A DNA stretch of 64,000 nt from Armatimonadota bacterium (GTDB taxonomy: Bacteria > Sysuimicrobiota > Sysuimicrobiia > Sysuimicrobiales > Humicultoraceae), in the NCBI GenBank assembly GCA_031459855.1, contig JAVKHP010000001.1, forward strand, positions 1,346,059 through 1,410,058, read 5' to 3'. Numbering within the stretch: the stretch's first letter is position 1; every line of letters starts with the position of its first letter. Below, piece by piece: positions 17,047 through 25,174 of the stretch. A model generated the notes under the pieces. That model made no database searches and was not told the origin of the DNA. It worked only from the letters and a program-made list of their open reading frames with translations. The translations under genes were made by a program, and so were the position numbers.

Positions 17047-18095
17047 CGTCGGTCGAGCTCGACGCGCGGCACCTCAAGGTGGGCGAGGCCATCGACCGCC
17101 TCTGCACCATCGAGATCACGGGCCGCGGTGTCGTCGGCGACCTCTACGCCGCCGCGCGTGCCGTGCACCACGGGCCGCTGTGTCTGACGGTCGCGCGCGT
17201 GCTGCTCGAGCGCGTCACGCCGGGTGACGTGGTGGTCATCGCCACCGGCCTGCCCACCTATCCGTGGTTCTCGGGCGAGCAGGACGGCCCGGTCGGCGCG
17301 GCGACGCTGGCGCGGGCGCTGGTGCTGGGTCTGGCCGCGCGGCCGGTCATCCTGACCGAGCCCAACCACGTGGAGATGTGCGCAGCGGCGGTGCGCGGCG
17401 CGGGCCTCTACGCCCGGGGCGTCGACGAGGCCCTGCGGCTGCCCACGACCGCCGCCGTCACGGGCTTTCCCCTCGACTGGGCCGAGGCCGAACGCGCCGC
17501 CGAGGCGATGCTGGCGCGCCTGCGGCCGAAGGTGCTGCTGGCCATCGAGCGGCCCGGCGCCAACGAGCACGGCCACTACCACAGCGCGGGCGGGCACCGG
17601 CTCACCGACCACTGCGCCAAGGTCGACGTGCTGTTCGCGCGGGCGCGCGCGGCCGGCATTCCCACCGTGGGCGTCGGCGACGGTGGCAACGAGCTGGGCT
17701 GCGCGCTGATCCGCGAGGCCGTGTTCGCGGCCGTGCCCCGCGGCCGTCGCTGTCAGTGCCCGTGCCAGGGGTCGGTGGTGCCCGCGACGCCCACCGACTA
17801 CCTGGTGCTCACCGCGATCTCCAACTGGGGGGCCTATGGCATCGCCGCGGCCATGGCGCTGCTGCTGGGCCGGCCCGAGGTGCTGCACACCCCCGAGATC
17901 GACCGGCGCGTGCACGACCTGTGCGCGGCCGCCGGTGCCAACAACGATGGCCCCGGCCTGCTCGACGTGGGTACCGACGCCGTGCCGGTGGAGCTCCACG
18001 GCGCCGTGCTGGCGTTGCTGCGCTTCATGGTCGGCAGCGGCATCGACTTCGGCCGGTTGTACCGCGAGCCCCGCTACCCATGGCTGGCGATCTGA
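17043..18095 (+). CDS. DUF4392 / D-glutamate cyclase-like protein
   Basis: 350 residues. The central LAIERPGANEHGHYHSAGG and GVGDGGNELGCALI segments mark the DUF4392 family, named for the C-terminal domain of mitochondrial D-glutamate cyclase (D-glutamate to 5-oxo-D-proline). The N-terminal half contains VVIATGLPTYPWFSGEQDGPVGA. A cysteine-rich RCQCPCQG sits near residue 237. The gene is translationally coupled to the HTH-only GntR protein. Whether this bacterial member cyclises D-glutamate or a sugar-acid is not known from sequence. Confidence 0.78.
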   Translation: MTSVELDARHLKVGEAIDRLCTIEITGRGVVGDLYAAARAVHHGPLCLTVARVLLERVTPGDVVVIATGLPTYPWFSGEQDGPVGAATLARALVLGLAARPVILTEPNHVEMCAAAVRGAGLYARGVDEALRLPTTAAVTGFPLDWAEAERAAEAMLARLRPKVLLAIERPGANEHGHYHSAGGHRLTDHCAKVDVLFARARAAGIPTVGVGDGGNELGCALIREAVFAAVPRGRRCQCPCQGSVVPATPTDYLVLTAISNWGAYGIAAAMALLLGRPEVLHTPEIDRRVHDLCAAAGANNDGPGLLDVGTDAVPVELHGAVLALLRFMVGSGIDFGRLYREPRYPWLAI

Positions 18096-18132
18096 GACGG
18101 CCCGCGGTGCCCATGCCGCCCGACGATCGGCG

Positions 18133-18292
18133 ATGGCCACGGTGACGCCTGCCGAGCTGCGCGCCCGCATCGCGGCGCTCCCCCGCGTGCGGCTGGCCTG
18201 GGGACTGAACCTCCTGGGGGACGGGCTGCGCGACCTGTTGAACCCCAGGATGCCTGTGGCGGGCGTGAACGAGGGGGGCCGTGCGGTGCGCC
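18133..18292 (+). pseudogene. Deletion scar: D-cysteine desulfhydrase start joined to an oligopeptide permease (OppC/DppC) end
   Basis: From ATG 18133 the frame reads TPAELRARIAALPRVRLA, the usual first residues of PLP-dependent D-cysteine desulfhydrase/ACC-deaminase-like enzymes. From about 18199 the same frame becomes GLNLLGDGLRDLLNPRM, the usual last residues of OppC/DppC permeases; the intact DppC in this window ends GFNLVGDGLNEATNPRLNE. No body of either protein is present. I infer one large deletion, or an assembly join, near 18200. The frame then runs on into the antisense of the next gene, so no functional product is expected. Confidence 0.6.
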
Positions 18293-19276
18293 CTACTCGG
18301 GCGCACGCGCGTAGACCTCGGGGTTGGCCACGTGCGCCGGACGCTCCCCGCGCAGCACCGCCAGCACCGCCTCCGCGCAGGCCCGGTCCATGCGGGCCAG
18401 CGTCTCCCGGGTGTGCGAGGCCACGTGCGGGGTGGCCACCACCTGGTCGAGCTGGACGAGGGTCCAGTCGACGGGCGGCTCCTCGACGAAGACGTCCAGT
18501 CCGGCGCCGGCGAGGTGGCCGCTCTGCAGGGCCCGCAGCAGCGCAGCCTCGTCCACCACGGGGCCGCGGCTGGTGTTGATCAGGATCGCGCCGGGCTTCA
18601 TGCGGGCCAGCGTCGTCTCGCCGATCAACCCCCGCGTGTCGGGCAGCAGCGGCACGTGGATCGACACGAAGTCGCTCTGGGCCAGCAGTTCGTCCAGCGC
18701 GCACAGCCGCACGCCCAGCGCGCGGGCCGCGCCCTCGTCGGGGGCCACGTCGTACGCCAGGACCCGCAGCCCGAAGCCGGCGGCGCGCCGTGCCACGGCG
18801 CGGCCGATGGCGCCGAAGCCCACCACGCCCAGGATCTTGCCGTAGACGTCGATGCTGATGGCGCGGTCCCACTCGCCCGCCTTCATGCGCCGATCGAGCC
18901 AGGCGACGCGCCGCGCCGTCGCCAGCAGCAGCGCCATGGCGTGGTCGGCGACCGCCTCGGTGTTCACCCCGCGGGTGGTGGTGACGACCACGCCCCGTGC
19001 CGTGGCGGCGGCCACGTCCACCGAGTCGAGCCCGACGCCCCGTCGGGCCACGATCCGCAGCCGCGGCGCGGCGGCCAGCACGCGGGCCGTGATCGGCTCG
19101 GTCCCGGCGATGATGGCGTCGGCGTCGCCCACCAGCGGGAGCAGGTCGGCCTCGGTGAGGCGTCCGGCCTTCGGGTAGAACACCACCTCGACGCCGGCGT
19201 CCCGCAGCAGGCGCAGGGGTTCGTCGCTGGCGCGGCCGACGTCGGGACTCAGCAGGCAACGCGCGCGCCGGTTCAT
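18293..19276 (-). CDS. D-2-hydroxyacid dehydrogenase (phosphoglycerate dehydrogenase-like)
   Basis: 327 residues. Substrate-binding lobe 1-100, then the NAD-binding domain with LGVVGFGAIGRAVARRA near 150 (G-x-G-x-x-G). The catalytic set is Arg in NTSRGPVVDEAAL, Glu in FVEEPP and His in VATPHVASHTRET. It lacks the ACT domain of full SerA. The start ATG 19276 overlaps the end of the DapA-family gene, indicating an operon. The pairing suggests a catabolic or 2-keto-acid pathway rather than serine synthesis. Confidence 0.9.
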   Translation of the reverse strand: MNRRARCLLSPDVGRASDEPLRLLRDAGVEVVFYPKAGRLTEADLLPLVGDADAIIAGTEPITARVLAAAPRLRIVARRGVGLDSVDVAAATARGVVVTTTRGVNTEAVADHAMALLLATARRVAWLDRRMKAGEWDRAISIDVYGKILGVVGFGAIGRAVARRAAGFGLRVLAYDVAPDEGAARALGVRLCALDELLAQSDFVSIHVPLLPDTRGLIGETTLARMKPGAILINTSRGPVVDEAALLRALQSGHLAGAGLDVFVEEPPVDWTLVQLDQVVATPHVASHTRETLARMDRACAEAVLAVLRGERPAHVANPEVYARAPE

Positions 19277-20208
19277 GGCCGGGCCGCTACCGCGCCCACG
19301 GCCACGGGCGTGGCGCCGGCGTGGGCCAGGTCCAGCGCGGCCAGGAGCTCGTCGAGCTCGGCGCGGCTCTCGGGGTCCAGGGCCGGGCCCGGATGCCGGA
19401 TGGCAGCCGAGGCGATCACGCCGCGGCGGCGCAGGATCTCCTTGCGCAGCGCCAGGCCGATGCCCGGCTGGCCCTCGTAGCGGATCAACGGCAGGTAGCG
19501 GTAGAAGATCGTGCGGGCAGCCACGCGGTCGCCCGCCGTGTAGGCCGCGTAGATGGCCACCAGGATCTCGGGGAACGCGAACCCGGTCATGGTCCCCGCC
19601 GCGCCGCGCGCCAGCTCCTCGTAGAAGTACACCCCGCCCATGCCGCCGTAGACTGCCACCGGCTGCCGGGCCGCGGCCCGCACCTGTGCGACCTTCACCG
19701 GTGACGGCAGTTCCTCCAGTTTGATGGCGCGGGCGCGGGGGAGGTCGTCGGTCAGCGCGGCCAGGAATGTGGCCGGCATCACCACGCCGGAGAACACCGG
19801 CTCGTCCTGCACCACGAGCGGTGCCCGGGTGGCGTCATGCACGCGCCGGTAGAACTCGCGGACCGCGTCCAGGCTGCGCAGGTTGACCGGTGGCGCCACC
19901 ATGAGTGCGGTCGCGCCCAGCGCCTCGGCCTCCTGACCGTACCGGATGGCCAGGTCGGTGGCCGGCGCCGACGCCCCCGCCACGACGGGCACACGTCCCG
20001 CGGTCCGACGGACCACGGTGGCCACCACCTGCCGCCGCTCCTCTTCCCCCAACTTGTGCGCCTCGCCGAGGATGCCGAGGATCGTCAGGCCGTGGACGCC
20101 GGCAGCCAGTTCGAACTCCACGACGCGCTCCAGGCTGGTCAGGTCGAGCCGGCCGTCGTCGGTAAACGGTGTCGGGAGGATGGCGTAGACGCCCGGGGGC
20201 AGGGTCAT
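19273..20208 (-). CDS. Dihydrodipicolinate synthase / N-acetylneuraminate lyase family protein
   Basis: 311-residue TIM-barrel aldolase. PTPFTDDGRLD at residue 12 and the GILGEAHKL loop near 45 (in place of GTTGE) are family landmarks. The Schiff-base Lys is in RAIKLEELP near 157. The usual catalytic Tyr position (YNxP) reads VQDEPVFSG, so the Tyr is replaced. It is therefore unlikely to be a true DapA and may be an aldolase or dehydratase of another keto acid. GGAG 7 bp before ATG 20208 supports the start. The coupled downstream dehydrogenase could reduce its product. Confidence 0.85.
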   Translation of the reverse strand: MTLPPGVYAILPTPFTDDGRLDLTSLERVVEFELAAGVHGLTILGILGEAHKLGEEERRQVVATVVRRTAGRVPVVAGASAPATDLAIRYGQEAEALGATALMVAPPVNLRSLDAVREFYRRVHDATRAPLVVQDEPVFSGVVMPATFLAALTDDLPRARAIKLEELPSPVKVAQVRAAARQPVAVYGGMGGVYFYEELARGAAGTMTGFAFPEILVAIYAAYTAGDRVAARTIFYRYLPLIRYEGQPGIGLALRKEILRRRGVIASAAIRHPGPALDPESRAELDELLAALDLAHAGATPVAVGAVAARP

Positions 20209-20320
20209 CGCAGAACTCCTGGCGGTGGATTCGAGCCAGAGGAGAACTCAGGCTCCTTCGGGTATTACGCAACGGACCCCGGCGCCCCTGCTGCCGGTTG
20301 CCGTCGCCGTGCGCGATCGT
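20209..20320. other. Divergent spacer between DapA-like and amidase genes
   Basis: Short divergent region. I see the DapA-like ribosome site on the minus strand but no convincing promoter pair or operator. Confidence 0.3.
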
Positions 20321-21616
20321 ATGCCCATGACCACGACGACACCGACGATCCGTCCCGAGCGCCTGCGCGCCCGCCTGGAAGCCCTGGCCAGGGTGGGCGC
20401 CGACCCCGAGGGCGGCGTCAGCCGCTTTCCGTACAGTCAGGCCCACGCTGACGCCGTGCGGCTGGTGGCGGGCTGGATGCGCGAGGCCGGCCTGGCGGCG
20501 GGTTGCGACCCCCACGGCAACGTCGTGGGTACCCGGGGAGGGCGCAGCGGCTGGCCTGCGATCCTGCTGGCCTCGCACCTGGACAGCGTCCCGCAGGGCG
20601 GCATCTTCGATGGCGCGCTCGGGGTCGTTGCCGGCGTCGAGGTGGCCCAGGCGCTGCACGAGGCCGGCCGGGCGCTAGGGCACGGGCTGGCGGTGCTGGG
20701 CTTCGCCGACGAGGAAGGCCACTGGTTCGGCGTGGGCACCCTCGCGTCCCGGTGCCTGGTGGGGGACGTGCCGCCGGGGGGCTTCGAGACGCTGCAGGGA
20801 CGCGACGGCCGCACGCTGGCTGCCGCGCGCGCCGCGTTCGCGCACGGGCTGCCGACCGCGCACGTGCCGTCCGCGGTCGGCGCGTACCTCGAACTGCACG
20901 TCGAGCAAGGTCCGGTGCTGGCCGCCAGTGGTCGCCGTGTGGCCGCCGTGAGCGCCATCACGGGGATCGCGCGCACGCGGGTGGCGTTCGACGGCGAGGC
21001 CAATCACGCGGGAACCACGCCGATGCGCGGCCGACGCGACGCGTTGGTCGGCGCCGCCGGGGTCGTGCTGGCCGTGCGCGCGCTGGCCGAGGCGGCGGGC
21101 GCGCCGACCGTGGGCACGGTGGGCGCGCTGCGCGTGCACCCTGGTGCCGCCAACATCGTCCCCGGCCGCGCCGAGTTCACGGTGGAGGTCCGCACGCCCG
21201 ACGGCGCGCGCCTGCGCCGACTGTGCGAGGACATCGAGGAAGAAGTCCGCACCGCGGCAGGGCGTGAGGGCCTGACGATGCAGATGGCCCCGTGGGACCT
21301 GCGGGATCCGGTGCCGATGGCGCCCGAGGTGCGGGGTGTCATCGAGGAGGCCATCGCCGCGCTGGGGCACGAGCCCTTCGCCATGCCCAGTGGTGCCGGG
21401 CACGACGCGATGATCCTCGCCCCGCACATGCCGGCGGGCATGATCTTCGTGGCCAGCCAGGGAGGCATCAGCCACTCCCCGCGCGAGTGGACCACGTGGG
21501 AGGACGCCGCGCTGGGGGCCGAGGTGCTGCTGCGCACCGTGCTGCTGCTCGACGAGCGCGGTCCGCTGCCGGCGCGCACGCTGCCCGCCCACGGGCGGCC
21601 GACGGCGCCCCCGTAG
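20321..21616 (+). CDS. Zn-dependent hydantoinase/carbamoylase family amidase (N-carbamoyl-L-amino acid hydrolase / allantoate amidohydrolase type)
   Basis: M20-type amidase of about 431 residues. Metal and substrate motifs: SHLDSVPQGGIFDGALG near 83, ADEEGHWFGVGTLASR near 128, ELHVEQGPVL near 190, DGEANHAGTTPMRGRRDAL near 225, SGAGHDAM near 365, GGISHSPREW near 385. It hydrolyses N-carbamoyl or ureido substrates, releasing CO2 and ammonia. The start could be ATG 20321 or 20327; neither has a clear ribosome site. The LivKHMGF importer follows on the same strand and could supply its substrate, though a 231-bp gap separates them. Confidence 0.9.
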   Translation: MPMTTTTPTIRPERLRARLEALARVGADPEGGVSRFPYSQAHADAVRLVAGWMREAGLAAGCDPHGNVVGTRGGRSGWPAILLASHLDSVPQGGIFDGALGVVAGVEVAQALHEAGRALGHGLAVLGFADEEGHWFGVGTLASRCLVGDVPPGGFETLQGRDGRTLAAARAAFAHGLPTAHVPSAVGAYLELHVEQGPVLAASGRRVAAVSAITGIARTRVAFDGEANHAGTTPMRGRRDALVGAAGVVLAVRALAEAAGAPTVGTVGALRVHPGAANIVPGRAEFTVEVRTPDGARLRRLCEDIEEEVRTAAGREGLTMQMAPWDLRDPVPMAPEVRGVIEEAIAALGHEPFAMPSGAGHDAMILAPHMPAGMIFVASQGGISHSPREWTTWEDAALGAEVLLRTVLLLDERGPLPARTLPAHGRPTAPP

Positions 21617-21847
21617 ACCACTCCCGAGCATCGGCCGCCGGCCCCAGGCCCGTGGCCGTCTGCGCCGGCACAAGGACGGCCGCCTGCCCGGTAGGGACGA
21701 TGGACGTGGGGGGCGGGCAGACCGGACCCGGGCGCAGGAGTGCTGCGCTGGCGGCGGGAAAAACAGCACTCACCGGGGCCGGACACGGTGCTGTGCGGCG
21801 GGCGTCCGGCCGGTGATACGCGTAGACGCCGCAAGGGGGTACCTGCG
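21617..21847. other. Spacer upstream of livK-like gene
   Basis: GC-rich stretch. I see a GAAAAACAGC patch near 21758 but no gene or firm promoter. An AAGGGGGT ribosome site lies at the right end. Confidence 0.3.
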
Positions 21848-23086
21848 ATGGGGCAGGTCAGGCGCGGTCTGGTCCTCGCCGTGGCGGCAGGGACGGCGCT
21901 GGCGGTGGCGGTGGCCGCCGCCGGCGTGGCGGGCCCGGCCCCGCGGCTGGAGCGCAACATCAAGGTCGGCATCGTCGACACCTACAGCGGGCCGCCGGCG
22001 GTCTTCGGCAACGACGCGCTCAACGGGTTCAAGCTGGCCCTGGCCGACATCAACCGCGAGGGCGTGCTCGGCGCGAAGATCGAGTTCGTCACGCGCGACG
22101 AGCGTTTCTCGCCGGAGATCGGGCTCAGCATGGCCCGCGAGCTGGTGCTGCAGGAGCGGGTGGATCTGCTGGTGGGCACCATCAACAGCGCCACCGCGCT
22201 GGCCATCTCGGCATTCGCCCGGGAGCAGCGCATGCCGTTCATCGTGTGGATCTCCAAGAGCGAGGCGATCACCGGGGCCAAGGGCCACCGCTACGTCTTC
22301 TCCACCGGTGAGAACACGGCCATGGCGGGCAAGGCGCTCGCCGAGGCCCTGGCGAAGAAGGGCTACACGCGGTACTGGCTGGGGGCCGAGGACTACGAGT
22401 ACGGCCACGCCATCACCAACTCGTTCTGGCGCTTCACCAAGCGGGTCAAGCCCGATGCCACCCTGGCGGGCCAGACGTGGTGGCGCCTGGGCGAGATCGA
22501 CCTGGTCCCCTACCTGACGCAGATCATGCAGGCCCGGCCCGAGGTGGTGTTCTTCGGCACCGGCGGCGCGGGCATGGCCAACGTCCTGCGCACGATGCGC
22601 GTGCTGGGGTTCGCAGCCCGCGTGCCCGCTGCGATCCACACCGCCATCGACCACGCCGTGCTGCGGCCGCTGGGCCCCAACGCGCCCGAGGGGGTCTTTG
22701 GCACCATCGACTACCTGTTCTACTACCCCGAGTCGCCCGCCAACCAGGCGTTCGTGCGGGCGTTCCAGGCGGCCTACGGCGGCCCGCCGGGCTTCCCCGC
22801 CTTCCACGGCTACATCACCGCCCACTTCATCGCCGAGGCGTACAGGAAGGCGCGCACGCTGGACCGCGAGAAGTTCATCGACGCGCTGGAGGGCCTGCGG
22901 ATCGCCACGCCCGTCGGCCCGGTGGAGATGCGGCCCTGCGACCACCAGGCGGTGCTGCCCCTCTTCTTCGGCGTGACGAAGAAGACGCCGCAGTTCGAGT
23001 TCCTGGTGGCCTCCGACATCGTCACGATCCCGGGGCCCGAGGTCATGCCGACGTGCGACGACATCCGCCGGGCGCGGGGGCAGTAG
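21848..23086 (+). CDS. livK: Branched-chain amino acid-type ABC transporter substrate-binding protein
   Basis: Exported periplasmic or membrane-associated binding protein, 412 residues. Signal peptide at 1-31 (VLAVAAGTALAVAVAAAGVAG). The class I binding fold begins IKVGIVDTYSGPPAVFGND, followed by GFKLALADINREGVLG and MARELVLQERVDLLVGTINS. The C-terminal region is complete. AAGGGGGT lies 7 bp before ATG 21848. First gene of a five-gene importer. The ligand may be amino acids, urea or amides rather than leucine; the upstream amidase hints at an N-carbamoyl or ureido compound. Confidence 0.92.
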   Translation: MGQVRRGLVLAVAAGTALAVAVAAAGVAGPAPRLERNIKVGIVDTYSGPPAVFGNDALNGFKLALADINREGVLGAKIEFVTRDERFSPEIGLSMARELVLQERVDLLVGTINSATALAISAFAREQRMPFIVWISKSEAITGAKGHRYVFSTGENTAMAGKALAEALAKKGYTRYWLGAEDYEYGHAITNSFWRFTKRVKPDATLAGQTWWRLGEIDLVPYLTQIMQARPEVVFFGTGGAGMANVLRTMRVLGFAARVPAAIHTAIDHAVLRPLGPNAPEGVFGTIDYLFYYPESPANQAFVRAFQAAYGGPPGFPAFHGYITAHFIAEAYRKARTLDREKFIDALEGLRIATPVGPVEMRPCDHQAVLPLFFGVTKKTPQFEFLVASDIVTIPGPEVMPTCDDIRRARGQ

Positions 23087-23172
23087 CGGCGTAGCGGCCG
23101 CGCGCCCCATGGGACGGGCCGCCCGCGGCGCACGCTCGCCAGGGGCGTCGCCGGCATGAGTGTGGGCGATCC

Positions 23173-24051
23173 GTGGACCTGACAGCCCTCACGAGCCAGC
23201 TGCTGGTCGGCCTGAGCCGGGCGATGATCCTCTTCATCGTCTCCGCCGGGCTCAGCTTCGTCCTGGGCGTCCTGCGCGTGCCCAACGTCTTCCACGGGTC
23301 GCTGTACATGCTCGGCGCCTTCGTGGCCTGGACGGTGGCGACGCGCCTGGGCGAGGGGCCGGGCAGCCTCTGGGTGGCCCTGCTGCTGGCGCCCCTGGTG
23401 GTGGCGGCCGTAGGCCTGGTGATTGAGCGCACGCTGCTGGCACGCCTCTACCAGCGCGAGCACCTGATGCTCATCCTTTTCACCTTCGGGGTCATGCTCG
23501 TGCTCAACGACCTGGTGAAGCTCGCCTGGGGGCCCGATTACCGCTCGGTCGTCCCGCCGCCCGCGCTCCAGGGCGCGGTGGTCGTCGCGGGCGTGGCGGT
23601 GCCGCGCTACAACCTGTTCCTCCTGGCGGTCGGTCCGGCGGTGGCTGCGGCGCTGTGGGTGTTCACGCACCGCACCCGCGTGGGCAAGATCGCCCGGGCG
23701 GCGGCGGTCGACCGCGAGATGGTCGCCGTGCTGGGGATCGACGTGAGCCGGGTGTTCGCCCTGGCCTTCCTGGTGGGGTGCTACCTGGCCGGGCTCGGCG
23801 GCGCGCTGGTGGCGCCCACCACCAGCATCACGCTGGGGATGGACCACACGATCATCATCGAGGCGTTCCTCATCGTGACCATTGGGGGGCTGGGCAACAT
23901 CTGGGGCGCGCTGGTGGGGTCGCTGCTGTTTGGCATCACCCAGTCGGTCGGACTGCTGGTCTGGCCGCAGTTCGCCATCGTCTTCCCCTACCTGGCCGTG
24001 GTGCTGGTGCTGCTGGTGCGGCCCACCGGGCTGCTGCGGTCGGTCTGGTGA
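23173..24051 (+). CDS. livH: Branched-chain amino acid ABC transporter permease
   Basis: 292 residues with about eight hydrophobic segments. Family motifs: AGLSFVLGVLRVPNVFHGSLYMLGAF at the front, VIERTLLARLYQREHLMLIL near 85, and IVTIGGLGNIWGALVGSLL near the end. GTG 23173 is the only fitting start, as the ATG at 23157 is out of frame. LivH normally dimerises with LivM, whose gene follows after 7 bp. Confidence 0.92.
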   Translation: MDLTALTSQLLVGLSRAMILFIVSAGLSFVLGVLRVPNVFHGSLYMLGAFVAWTVATRLGEGPGSLWVALLLAPLVVAAVGLVIERTLLARLYQREHLMLILFTFGVMLVLNDLVKLAWGPDYRSVVPPPALQGAVVVAGVAVPRYNLFLLAVGPAVAAALWVFTHRTRVGKIARAAAVDREMVAVLGIDVSRVFALAFLVGCYLAGLGGALVAPTTSITLGMDHTIIIEAFLIVTIGGLGNIWGALVGSLLFGITQSVGLLVWPQFAIVFPYLAVVLVLLVRPTGLLRSVW

Positions 24052-24058
24052 GCCCGGC

Positions 24059-25174
24059 ATGCTGACCGCGGCGGCACAGGAGCGGGCGCCGAGCGCGCGC
24101 CGTCCCGCCGCGTGGCTGGCGCTCGCCGCCGCCGTGCTGGCGGCACCGGCGGTGCTGCCGCCCTTCTACGTGTACCTGGGAGCGCTGGTCCTGGTCATGG
24201 GGCTGCTGGCCGCCAGCCTCAACCTCGTGCTGGGCTACGGCGGCCTCTACCAGTTCCACCACGGGGTGTTCTACGGTGTGGGCGCGTACGCCCTGGCCCT
24301 GACGATCACCCGCCTGGGCTGGCCGGCGTGGGTGGGGATCCTGGTGGCCCCGCTGGCGGCGGCCGCCGCGGGGTGGGCCATCGGCGTGTTCTGCGTGCGT
24401 CTGACCCGGCTCTACTTCGGGATGCTGCAGATCTCGCTGGGCTCGCTGCTCTGGGCCGTGGCGCTGCGCTGGTACCCGGTCACCGGCGGCGACAACGGCA
24501 TCCACGGCATTCCGCTGCCGGCACCCCTGCACACGCTGAGCGGGGCCTACGTCTTCATCGCGGTGACAACGGGGCTGGCGTTTGGGGCGCTGTGGTGCAT
24601 CGTGCGCTCACCGTTCGGGGCGACCCTGCAGGCCATCCGCGACAACCCCCAGCGCTGCCAGGTGGTGGGGATCGACGTGCGGGCCCATCAGCTGCTGGCC
24701 ATCGTCCTTGCCGCCGGATTCGCGGGGCTCGCGGGCGCGCTCTACGTGGTCCTGGAGCGGTCGGTCTTCCCCACGATGCTGTTCTGGGTGCTCTCGCTGG
24801 AGATCTTCGTCATGTGCCTGCTGGGCGGCTGGTTCACCTTCTCCGGGCCGCTGGTGGGGGCCGCGCTGATCGTCGTGCTGCGCGCGTTCGCCGGACGACA
24901 CACCGAGTACTGGACGCTGATCCTGGGCACCATCCTCATCCTGTTGATCTTCTTCATGCCCGAGGGGATCATGGGCTTCGTGGGCGAGCGCCTGCGCCTG
25001 CGGGCGTCCGGGGGCGCGGCCGCCCGGCGTGGCGTCGCCGGCCCGGACGCTGTGGGTGGTCCGGCCCGGGACGTGACCGCGGATGCCGGCGGGGCGGCCG
25101 GCAGCGGGACGGGACGCGGGGCGCCTGCGCCGGCGGCGGACGACGCGGGCGGAGCGGAGGGTGCCCGTGGCTGA
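24059..25174 (+). CDS. livM: Branched-chain amino acid ABC transporter permease
   Basis: 371 residues, second membrane subunit. SLNLVLGYGGLYQFHHGVFYGVGAYA and AIRDNPQRCQVVGIDVRAHQ (the cytoplasmic coupling loop) identify LivM. The last 55 residues are a low-complexity Gly/Ala/Pro/Asp tail with no family counterpart, overlapping the beginning of the ATPase gene by 8 bp. Confidence 0.92.
   Translation: MLTAAAQERAPSARRPAAWLALAAAVLAAPAVLPPFYVYLGALVLVMGLLAASLNLVLGYGGLYQFHHGVFYGVGAYALALTITRLGWPAWVGILVAPLAAAAAGWAIGVFCVRLTRLYFGMLQISLGSLLWAVALRWYPVTGGDNGIHGIPLPAPLHTLSGAYVFIAVTTGLAFGALWCIVRSPFGATLQAIRDNPQRCQVVGIDVRAHQLLAIVLAAGFAGLAGALYVVLERSVFPTMLFWVLSLEIFVMCLLGGWFTFSGPLVGAALIVVLRAFAGRHTEYWTLILGTILILLIFFMPEGIMGFVGERLRLRASGGAAARRGVAGPDAVGGPARDVTADAGGAAGSGTGRGAPAPAADDAGGAEGARG

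Noticed and set aside
19273-20208. Annotation as dapA (4-hydroxy-tetrahydrodipicolinate synthase)
   Set aside because: The catalytic Tyr motif is replaced and no lysine-pathway gene is nearby.
20225-20245. ATTCGAGCC stretch resembling a tRNA T-loop
   Set aside because: No acceptor, D or anticodon stems can be drawn around it.
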